From Protea cynaroides (taxonomy: Eukaryota; Streptophyta; Magnoliopsida; Proteales; Proteaceae), in contig CM053276.1 of assembly GCA_028583415.1 (NCBI GenBank), forward strand, positions 113,741,502-113,805,501: a stretch of 64,000 bases of DNA, written 5' to 3'. Both the position numbers and the translations under genes were made by a program. Shown here in pieces: positions 21,192 to 30,783 of the stretch; the first letter of the stretch is position 1; each line of letters opens with the position of its first letter. The notes below the pieces were generated by a model that worked only from the letters and a program-made list of their open reading frames with translations, did no database searches and was not told the origin of the DNA.

Positions 21192-23445
21192 TGTAAGACC
21201 CGCACTCCGTAAACCCGGTCTAAACCTTGGTTTTGTATCGTAGCAGGTCTTCCGATCATCACCGGGCTAGACGGGACGAGCGGATGACAAATAGGTACGA
21301 AATCGGATCAAAGATGGTCAAATAATCATCATTTTATGTTGACCGGTCGATGGTACCGGTCTTGGTACTGGTCGACCGGTCAACTCTGCGCAGCTGAGTG
21401 CGGAGATCCGGAATTGGATCTCTGTGGGTCCCATTTTCCTAAACCCTAATGCCTGAACCTTCCTAATCTTAATAGGGTTACTAAACCCTAATGTTAGCCT
21501 ATACATACACCCTTAAACCTCCTCAAATCCTTTCCATTGTCTCTCACAAACCCTAGAGAGGAGAAGGAGGTTGGAAAAGAGAAGAAGCTAGGAAGAAGAA
21601 GAAGGTGCCGCCATTACCGTTCGACGACGCTTAAGTTACGCTAGTCAACGGTAAGTGTTTGAATCAATCTTCTTACCCTATGATAGTTAGGGGTGGATCA
21701 ATACCATGCAAAGTAGGTATTGATCTAAAACCCCAATTGGACCTTAAAACCCTAAGTTGCCGTCAAACCCTAGATTCGAGTTTCGAGATGATATTCATCG
21801 AAATAAGACTTGAATGAGTTGGGGATAACTCTAACTTAAAGCTTAGACTTAGAATGGATAGGAGAAACCCTGAAAATCCAAGGAAATCGATCGATGGCAG
21901 TCGAAAAACCAAGTGTATGGTCTTCCAGAGACATACCGGTCGACCATACCGGTTGCTAGTTTGCTCACAGAGCTGCAACCGGTATGTTGCGACCGGTCAG
22001 CTCTGAAAGGCAGTTTTGGAATTTGTTGGTTTCCGACCAACGTGAAACCTTAAGGAAACTATTCTAATGAAACCCTAATAATATTGTAGGATTTTGTGAC
22101 TTTCCGTTTGGATCTTGCGACGTGGAGCAAGCTAACAAACGAGCGTCAAGTAAGGGAATCTGACCTAAACCTAATAATTAATGGACAGTAAATCTTTGTT
22201 ATTAACACTGAATATATATGATGTGATGTTTGTGCATATTCACATGCCATCCTTTACTTTCAGTTATTATTATTGTTCATGCATTGATAGGATGTGATTG
22301 TTAAGCATGTGATTGTTTTTGTTAGTGTGTAGAGTGGGGCATGGGCTTGGGATCGCTCCTCACACTAGCACCTTTTGTACTATTCTGTCTTAACATGCTT
22401 GGTACGGGTGGGGCATCAGGGGAAGGTCGTGGTACGGTGGTCTCCGATGTTGATGCTGGCCTGGCCATGGTTATGTGGCACTGTGGTCTCCGAGGTCGAC
22501 GCTGGCTTGTCCACGATGCTTTAGCTCTATCTCTATGCCGTAGGGAGTTATGTTGGGATAGGGTCTACTGCGTTATGTATCTATCCTAGTGGGTTAGTTG
22601 CGGATAGGGCATCAGGGGAGGTGTGGGAATGCCTTAGCTCTATCTCTATGCCGTAGACGGCTGTGCTGGGATAGAGTATACATTGATGACATATAGGATT
22701 GGTTAGTTGCGAGCCCAATTTGCTAGCCCTGGCTAGTAGGGGCTTAGGTACTGATATGGGTAGAGCATCAGGGGAGGTACGGGGGTATCTTAGTTTTATC
22801 TCTATTCCATGATGGGTGCATGTGGGCCAATGGGGGTGTGATCCATGAGGTGCCACACACTCGTGTATAGAGGTGCGGGGGCCACCAAACCTTTCTATAG
22901 CACATTGCAAACTTAAATCAGATCACAGCATAAAATTGATTGTTACTCATGCATAATATTGTGAAACTGTTTGATTGTCTTACTGAGCTATGTTGTGAGC
23001 TCACCCTTTGTATATATACATGTTTTTAGATGTTGATGTAGGTTACACTGTGGATGACTACATGAACGCTCCGGCTTATGGTGGTGTTGCTGCGTTGGAT
23101 GTACAGGTAGGAGAGGATGAGCATGACGTTTCATGCGAGTGCCCTTTCTGCGTGTACCTTTGATTGGATTTTTATTTATTTTCATTACTTTAGATTGGAT
23201 TAAAGAGATGTAATGATATTATATTATTTTTTGGATTTGAATAATTAGATATTTTATTTAAATTTATTAATAGATTCTCAGTTTATTTATTTAAAAACTT
23301 CCGCTGTATTATTTATATTTTGATTGTGGTTATGTGTAATGGTTTGTATGAGTGGACACGGCCTATTCGAGATCCTGGTGTGAACCGTTGGTTCAATGAC
23401 TGTTCACTCACACCATTCTGGTTGGATCAGAATTGGGGTGTGATA
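21192..23445 (+). repeat. 5' LTR of family B element
   Basis: Starts TGTAAGACCCGC and ends GGGGTGTGATA. U3 holds ACCGGTCGACC-type motifs (about 21335-21385). A TATA-like TATACATA is at 21500-21507. A leader with a strong 5' splice site (CAACG/GTAAGTG) has its GT at 21651. R contains further ACCGGTCGACC motifs (21930-22005), TTAGCTCTATCTCTATGCCG boxes alternating with GCATCAGGGGAGG, and the micro-ORF. Confidence 0.95.
23020..23163 (+). CDS. LTR micro-ORF, family B 5' LTR (47 aa)
   Basis: ATG 23020-23022, stop TGA 23161-23163. It begins MFLDVDVGYTVDDYMN and ends HDVSCECPFCVYL, and a near-identical copy is in the 3' LTR. Compared with family A, conserved positions include FL, AG/VG, TV-x-D-[YF], NA, VAA, HD and C-x-C-x2-C-V. 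An ATTAAA signal follows about 35 nt after the stop. Confidence 0.5.
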   Translation: MFLDVDVGYTVDDYMNAPAYGGVAALDVQVGEDEHDVSCECPFCVYL

Positions 23446-23460
23446 ACTTGGTATCAATGC
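23446..23460 (+). other. Primer-binding site of family B element
   Basis: ACTTGGTATCAATGC immediately after the 5' LTR. TGGTATCA matches the 3' end complement of initiator tRNA-Met. Confidence 0.8.
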
Positions 23461-23769
23461 TTTCGGGCTCTGTCCAACAAACCATATTGCACTTAACTAA
23501 GTCGATGAACTGAGTTAGGAAATATTAAATTTTTTTAATACAAACACACCCTAAGCATTGTTTGATACTTGAGACGGATTAAGAAAGAGCATAATATACT
23601 ATACTAAATATGAAACTTAACATGTGCACATACACTAGTTAGGTGAAACATGAAAACTTTCATTAAATAAGAAAATGAGTATCAGATAAATAGTACTACA
23701 GGGTACAGTTCACAAACCGGACAGTTACCCTGTTATATAAATCATCAAGAGAGAGAAAGTGAAAGTAAA

Positions 23770-25008
23770 TCATGGGGTAGGGGGCCTAGGAGGAATAGAG
23801 TCTGCTATATCATAATCTCGCTCGTAAGCGACCCTGAGCCAGTGCACCTGATCCTGTGTGACTCTGAGGCTATGAGCTAAGTGCGACAAGTCATGGCTCA
23901 TCTCACGCTGAGCTTCCCTGATCTCCGTAAACATACCCATCACGGTGTCGGGAGGAGGCTGAGATGGTCCAACTGTAGAGGTAGACGGTGGTGCTGCAGG
24001 TGTAGGCTGTGGGACAGGCACTGGTGCTTCCCCAGCCATATCGTCATCATCACCCCCAGCCTCTATCGCATATGCCGCGTTGGCTGCTGCTGCTGCTGCG
24101 GCTGCTACCCTCCCGAGTGGACGAGGGCGAGCCTCCAACTCGTCATCGCTAACGGGTAGATCGACCATCTGCATCTTCTGAATAGCCTCTTAGTCAATGT
24201 CGGATGTCATGGTATCCTCAACAGTCACCTCGCCTCTCATGCTCACACCCAGGCGACGTAGAAGGAAGGTGATGAGATGACCGTATGGAAGGTTACTGGC
24301 CTGATTGGCCAGGGTCGCCTGATGCATGGTCCGGATGATGAGGTAAGGGAGAGAGACCCTCTCCCGGTGCGACGCCCGTAGGTGATGTACTGAGTGAGCT
24401 GAGATAACTCACTGTAGTGGCTGCTCTGGGGCACAATGTCGTGCTGGATGATGCGGCTATAGACTCGAGCTAGGGGCTTCAGACTAGCCGCCTTCATAGG
24501 AGCCCCAGGATTTAGGATCTGCTCTGCGATCTCTCGACGTAGGTCCTCGCTCAGATAGCCCTTCACCTTCAGAGGGCAGTATACCAAGTCTCCATCATTG
24601 GGTACCCCCAGCAGATCAGCTAATTGGTGGGTGTTGAAGGAGATAGGTACACCCTTGACGTAGCTAGAGATGCGCAAGTCCCTACCCTGGTTGGGATCGT
24701 TGACATCCCCATGCAGCTCCAGGTTAGCATAAAAATCCTTAACCAGGTTGGGACGAGTGGTATCTGTGTAGGATATTACAGGCACCCACCCACCCAAGCG
24801 CATCGAAAGTGGCTCGCACATCGAACCTCTCCAACTGATCCAAGTTAACTCGATGCCTAGGTTCGATGTTTTTGCTATCAAACCATGGGAAACGAGCTTG
24901 TGCCTCCAAGGAACGAAACCAACGCTCGTCGAGTTGTGGAGCTGGTGGCTGAGAAGCGCGTACGCTCGAGCCATGAGGACGTTTGCCAAGAGCACGTCGT
25001 GGAGCCAT
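23770..25008 (-). pseudogene. Antisense ORF of family B between primer-binding site and gag (frameshifted)
   Basis: Minus-strand start ATG at 25008 (MAPRRALGKRPHG), end at 23770. It needs frame changes near 24790 and 24360, and there is an in-frame TAG near 24190. Recognisable blocks: LDERWFRSLEAQARF, TRPNLVKDFYANLELHG, RISSYVKGVPISFNTHQLAD-type block, IIQHDIVPQSSHY, SQLTQY; then an Ala run, a Pro/Thr-rich linker and a closing PPRPPTP. The same order occurs in family A, so the ORF is ancestral to both families. It resembles the putative plant transposon protein domain, a class often found beside gypsy elements. It would be transcribed from the pre-gag region against the genomic RNA. Confidence 0.7.
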
Positions 25009-25929
25009 TAAACTACAAAACAAAAGAAAATAAGAAGAAAAGGTTAGATTTTGTCGAAATTTTGACAGCATAACGACTGTAATTCGAGAAAAAGCCTTGA
25101 ACTCACCCAAAAACATGGGGAGGAGGACTTACGTAACCCCCACACTCTTCAACAAACCAATCACAGGCAATTACAATAAGAATTTCAGAAAATTTAAGAA
25201 AAAATAAGAAATTTTGAATTTTTTTTGAAAACCTAGGTTAAAAAGTGTAAAAATTCGATTTTTATGAAAACCGTTCGGTGGAACCTCAAATTGGTTGAGG
25301 GATTTTGCTCTTAGGGGTCCCTAAACCCTTTTTAAGCCGAAGGAAGAGAGTTCCTACGGTTAGAATCTCTCAATCGAAGAAAAATAGAAAATTTCTAGGA
25401 AAAGACGATATGAAAATTTATAAAAACTTGATAGAGGGGGAAGAGACTTACCTGGAGACGATATGCCAAGTCCGAATCGCAAGAAAACCACTTCTAGAGT
25501 GACCGGTCGGACTGTAGAAGCTCGGAATGGCAGAGAGGAATCGCCACCGGAAAGAAAAGAGAAGGAAAAAGTGAGAAATTTCTCACTTTTTTGTGAATTT
25601 ATGCCCTTTCTGGGCATACCGGTCGACGGTTTTGCCCATACCGGTCGACCGGTATCCCTACAGGCCTGCGACCGCTATGTCTCGGTCAGAATTTTAATTC
25701 TGACCGGTCGACTATACCGGTCGCAGCATATTCTACAGTGGTGCGACCGGTATGTTGCGACCGGTCAGCACCAGAATAGCCAGAAAAATCTCTAAAAAAT
25801 TTTAAAATTTTGTAAATTTAAATACTCCTTTTTGCGACTGTTTCGCCTTATATTTTCAAGACTAACACCACTATTGCTTCATTCTCATGTGTTATGTCTT
25901 CTTCTCAGATTCAAACAAAATAGTCTGAG
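25009..25929. other. Pre-gag region of family B with ACCGGTCGAC motif cluster
   Basis: Non-coding. From about 25497 to 25775 it contains at least eight GACCGGTC or ACCGGTCGAC motifs, some forming the perfect palindrome ACCGGTCGACCGGT. The end of the cluster (ACCGGTATGTTGCGACCGGT) recurs in the LTR near 21980-22000. The position corresponds to the GGGTCGA cluster of family A. Confidence 0.65.
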
Positions 25930-27211
25930 ATGGTGGGCAGAAACGGTCGTAGGGGTCAAAAGCGTCACCAGGCTAGGATGCGCCTCGAGGAAGAAGAACA
26001 GGTTGAACCAGGCCATGTTAGAGAGCCAAGCCCGGAAGTTGAGGAAGAACAGGTTCCAGAGGTACCGACAAATTTGCCTGGCCCACCTCACAGGAATTCT
26101 GAGACCATTGTTACAAACCTGGTCTATCAAATGTAAGCTCAGCAGAAAGAATTCCTGAGCGAGATATTGAAGATGTTCAGGCCATCGGGTTCTGTTCCCA
26201 CTGGAGGTACACCCGAGTCTGGAGGGAATAATACTACACAGTCGATGCATGGTAGTCTAGGGCCGATGGGCCAACCCCAAAATGTACCACTACCGCACCA
26301 GTTCCCGTCATCTTCTGCTTATCAGGGAGCATATCCGTATCCACCACCATGGTATGGAATGAATACACAGGGACAACACGATCTGAGCAGGGCGGTGGAT
26401 AGATTCCTAAAGTTGAAGCCTTCATCTTTCACAGGTAAAATAGGGAAACCATTGTGGCCAGCACAGTGGGTTGCAGAGATGGAGAAGAATTTCCGACTAA
26501 TGACTTGTTTAGAGGATGAAAAGGTCCTGTTTGCCACTCATATGCTGAAGAAAGATGCGAATGCTTGGTGGAATTCTACGCGGACATATTTGGAGATGAA
26601 ACATACATAGGTCGATTGGGAAGTGTTCAAGGTTGCCTTATTCGATAATTATTTTCCGAAGAGCTTCAGAGATCAGATGGAGAAGGAGTTCTTTAATCTA
26701 CAACAGTCTTAGTCGACTGTGGATGCTTATCAGCAGAGGTAAGATGAGTTATTTTTCTTCGCACCGGCAAGTATGCAAGAAGAAGAGACCAAGACACGTA
26801 GGTTCACCATGGGACTACGTGGAAGCATCAGAGAGCACATATTGGGTCTGGACAAGAAAATCTATAATGAGGCTGTGCAGGTTGCGAGGGTGATAGAGTC
26901 CAGTCAGCGGGACAGCTTCTTCGCATAGAACAGGGGCGTGAAGAGACCCGCTATTGAGAGTTCGGGTGGCGATAACAATAGACCTTTCCGCCCATACAGG
27001 GCTCAGACCGCTACAGTACTTGCTAAGAACAATACGGCACCACTTGTGCCACAGAACACCGGATTCAACCCGAATATCAAATGTTTCAACTGTCAGCAAG
27101 TGGGTCATATTGCAAGGACCTGCACTCTACCTAGGAAGCAACCTCCCCAGCAAGGAAAAGTATATGCGGTCACCACTGAAGAGGCAGCCGCATCACCTGA
27201 TGTGGTCACTG
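25930..27211 (+). pseudogene. gag of family B element (five stop codons, no frameshift)
   Basis: ATG at 25930 (MVGRNGRRGQKRHQ). The frame is continuous to the donor at 27211/27212 apart from stops at 26134 (TAA), 26608 (TAG), 26710 (TAG), 26740 (TAA) and 26926 (TAG). Gag core: FTGKIGKPLWPAQWVAEMEK, DAYQQR, LFFFAPASMQEEETKTRRF and GLRGSIREHILGL. The CCHC knuckle CFNCQQVGHIARTC lies at about 27082-27123. Most stops fit CAG or CAA becoming TAG or TAA; the one at 26740 looks like TAT to TAA by comparison with family A. Confidence 0.88.
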
Positions 27212-27295
27212 GTACGACTCTATCCCTTACTATTTGGCTTACTATTTTCATTGTGTGTATGTGCATGTAGAACTAAGGGATAATAAAAATTTCAG
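27212..27295 (+). other. 84-nt putative intron between gag and protease (family B)
   Basis: GTACGACTC...AATTTCAG. It shares GCATGTAGA-CTAAG and an AATAA run with the 68-nt family A intron, although most of the rest differs. Removal gives a phase-1 join from DVVTG to the segment before DSGATHSF. Retention places an in-frame TAG near 27268, ending Gag. Two related elements keep the same donor codon, acceptor and phase, which supports a functional intron. Confidence 0.68.
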
Positions 27296-30200
27296 GAATT
27301 GTAAATGTAACTGGTATACCTACCAGAGTACTATTTGACTCTGGGGCCACGCACTCCTTTGTTTCTATTTCCTTTGGGAAGCGAATGGAGTTACCAATTA
27401 AGCACTTGAACCCAAGCTTGATAGTTCGCTCTCCACTAGGAGTCGAAGTGGCTTTGACTAAATATTATGGACCATGTACTGTATGTATTGAGGGCCGAGA
27501 CTTAGAAGCAAGTCTGGTACTACTTGAGATGGCAGACTTTGATGTCATCTTGGGAATGGATTGGCTAGGCCATCATTCAGCTCTCCTATTATGTGGTGAA
27601 AGGAAGCTTGTGCTTACAGACAAAAAGGGAAAGGAGTATAGCTTCACTGGGATCAGGCTATCTAGGAAGCGGAAGCTGATCCTCTCCGCCCTAAAAGCCA
27701 AGCGATGCTTAGAGAAAGGGGGAGTGGGGTATCTAGTATCTGTAGTCGACATCACGGCGGAGTCACACAAGATGGAAGATATAGATGTGGTTCGAGAGTT
27801 CCCAGATGTATTTCCAGAGGAGCTTCCAGGTCTACCATCGGACAGGGCTACAGAGTTTGTAATAAACCTTATGCCAAGTTCGGCGCCGGTGTCTAAAGCA
27901 CCATACAGGATGGCCCCTACCGAGTTAAAGGAGTTGAAGACCCAATTACAAGAATTGTTAGATAAGGGTTTCATACGACCTAGCATATCGCCTTGGGGAG
28001 CACCTGTATTATTTGTCAAGAAGAAAGACGGAAATGTAAGACTATGCATTGACTACCGTGAACTGAACAAGTTGACGATCAAGAATCGGTATCCTTTGCC
28101 TAGAATCGATGATCTGTTCAATCAATTGCAGGGTGGAAAGGTTTTCTTGAAGATTGATCTCCGATCGGGGTATCACCAACTGAAGATCAAGGCCGAAGAT
28201 ATTCCGAAGACTGCTTTCAGGACGATGTATGGGCATTATGAGTTTCTAGTCATGTCATTCGGGTTGACCAACGCCCCAGCGTCATTCATGGAACTGATGA
28301 ACCGAGTGTTTCATGATATGTTGGACACTTCGGTCATCGTATTCATCGATGACATATTGGTCTACTCAAAGGACATGGAGACTCATACAACGCATTTGAG
28401 GGCAGCCCTACAATGGCTAAGACAAGAAAAGCTTTATGCTAAGTTCAAGAAGTGCGAGTTTTGGCTGAAGGAAGTGGCTTTCTTGGGCCATGTAGTATCT
28501 GAAGACGGTATCAAGGTTGATCCAAGTAAGATAGCTGCTATAGTAAGATGGGAAGCACCAAAATCTGTTGCGGAGATTCGTAGTTTCCTTGGGTTGGCTG
28601 GTTATTATAGAAGGTTCGTGGAAGACTATTCCAGAATCGCTGTTCCACTCACCAGATTGACCAAGAAGGAAGAGAAATTCATATGGACAGATGAATGCAA
28701 GAAGTGTTTTCAGACCTTGAAGTCAAGACTAGTCTCTGCACCTATTTTGACCATCCTAGAACCAAACGTACCGTTTACTTTATATACGGATGCTTCAGGG
28801 TTGGGTATTGAGTGTGTATTGATGCAAGGGGAACAGGTGATTGCTTACGCATCAAGACAGTTAAAGGAGCATGAGAAGAACTATCCTACGCATGATTTGG
28901 AGCTAGCAGCGGTTATACATGCAATCAAGACTTGGAGACACTACTTGTATGGTGAGAAGTTTCAGATCAAGTCAGATCACAAGAGCTTAACTTATCTTTT
29001 CACTCAGAAGGATCTGAATATGAGACAGAGGAGATGGATGGAGTTATTAAAAGATTATGATTGTGACATCCAGTATCATCTGGGTAAAGCAAATGTTGTG
29101 GCTGACGCCTTAAGCAGAAAGTGGGCATCGAAACCTGAGGCAGGACCAAGTACAAATGCTGCATTATGTGCCGCAGCCTCAAGTTCAATTGAAGATGATG
29201 AAGAACATATTTTAGAGACTGCAGAAGATCCAGTTGAGCAAGGCTTAATTCATAAGTTCACCATGATGTTCGCAGCTTTGAAGATCTCACCGGATCTAGT
29301 TGATGAAGTCAAGGTAGCAATCCTATAGGATCCACATCTCAAGACAGTGCAAGAAGACTTAGAGAAGGGTACAAGCAGTCCTGACTTTACCTTAGATTCA
29401 GACAAGGTACTCAGGTATCGTGGACGATTATGTATACCTGAGAGTGAAGACTGCAATATCAGAGATCGAGTTATGACTGAAGCTCATTACACTCCATATT
29501 CGGTACATCCAGGAAGTACCAAAATGTACCATGATTTAAGAAGACTTTATTGGTGGAGGGGTATGAAAGCAGATATAGCTCGTTTTGTGTTCCAATGTCT
29601 GAATTGTCAACAAGTTAAAGCAGAAAGGCAGAGAGCCGCAGGTTTATTACAGCCATTATCGGAACCTGCATGGAAGTGGGATTGCATTACCATGGATTTC
29701 GTCACTGGCCTACCTTTGACACCAAGGTCAGTGGATGCAGTTTGGGTAATAGTAGATCGACTCACCAAGACAGCTCGATTTATTGCGGTCAGACCTCAGT
29801 ATACCATGGAGAAACTGGCCAAGTTATATGTTGATAATAATGTCAGACTCCATGGCGTTCCAGAGAGTATAGTATCTGACAGAGATCCCCGTTTTACATC
29901 AAAGTTCTGGGAAGGATTATAGAAAGCTATGGGAACAAAGTTGAAGTTCAGTACAGCTTTTCACCATCAGACGGACGGACAGTCAGAACGAACTATTCAA
30001 ATTTTAGAAGATATGCTCCGAGCTTGTGCCTTAGATTTCAAGGGAGCTTGGGATGAGAAACTATCACTTATCGAGTTTGCTTATAATAACAGTTATCAGG
30101 CTACAATTCAGATGGCCCCATATGAAGCACTCTATGAGAAGAAGTATCGTACACCTCTGTTATGGAATGAGGTGGGAGAAAGAAGAATTGTAGGACCGGA

Positions 30201-30771
30201 GTTTGTTGAAGAAACTTGCCGAGTGATTGATCAAATCAAGGAGAGAGTAAAGACAGCTCAAGTTCGACAGAAGCACTATGCGGATAATTGACATCGAGAT
30301 CTGGAGTTTGCAGTGGGTGACAAAGTATTCTTGAAGGTATCACCGGTGCGTGGTCTGAAACGGTTTGGTAAGAAGGGGAAGCTATGCCCCAAGTATGTGG
30401 GACCATATGAGATATTGACCCGACGTGATAATGTAGCATATCAATTGGCTCTACCACCATCTATGCCAAGCGTTCATAACGTGTTCCATGTATCATTACT
30501 GAAGAAGTATGTCAGAGATCCATCGCACATCTTGACCACTGATCCCCCAAACTTGACTGAAGACTTAACATTCGAGGTGGTGCCTGTGATGCTCTCAAGT
30601 CGAAAGGTACAACAACTTCGAACCAAGGATATTCATTATGTGAAGGTGCATTGGAGAAGCCAAAATGTCAAAGAAATTACTTGGGAAGAGGAGAGCGCAA
30701 TGAGGAAGGAGTATCCTAATCTTTTCAACGATCAAGGTACGTTTAAATTTCGAGGCCAAAATTTCTTTTAA
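27296..30771 (+). pseudogene. pol of family B element (protease, RT, RNase H, integrase, chromodomain-like tail; three stops)
   Basis: A single frame of about 1,158 codons with only TAG 29326, TAG 29920 and TGA 30289, each explainable by one C-to-T change. Protease DSGATHSFVS is near 27340. RT contains FVKKKDG, RLCIDYRELNKL, DLRSGYHQL, GHYEFLVMSFGLTNAPASF and the catalytic FIDDILVYSKD (about 28345). RNase H has LYTDASGLG and HDLELAAVIHA. The integrase zinc region includes QCLNCQQVKAE; the core has DFVTGLP, VSDRDPRFTSKFW and GQSERT. The end, HNVFHVSLLKKYV then IHYVKVHWRSQNVKEITWE, is the chromodomain-like region of chromoviruses, which targets integration to marked heterochromatin. Stop TAA is at 30769-30771. 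Confidence 0.92.
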
Positions 30772-30783
30772 GGGTGGGGGAGT
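30770..30783 (+). other. Polypurine tract of family B element
   Basis: AAGGGTGGGGGAGT directly before the 3' LTR start; it is the primer for plus-strand DNA synthesis. Confidence 0.85.

Noticed and set aside
24624..24848. Plus-strand ORFs inside the antisense ORF region (also 23881-24159 and 4664-4858)
   Set aside because: Shadow frames of the antisense ORF; no conserved motif, while the minus strand is conserved between families.
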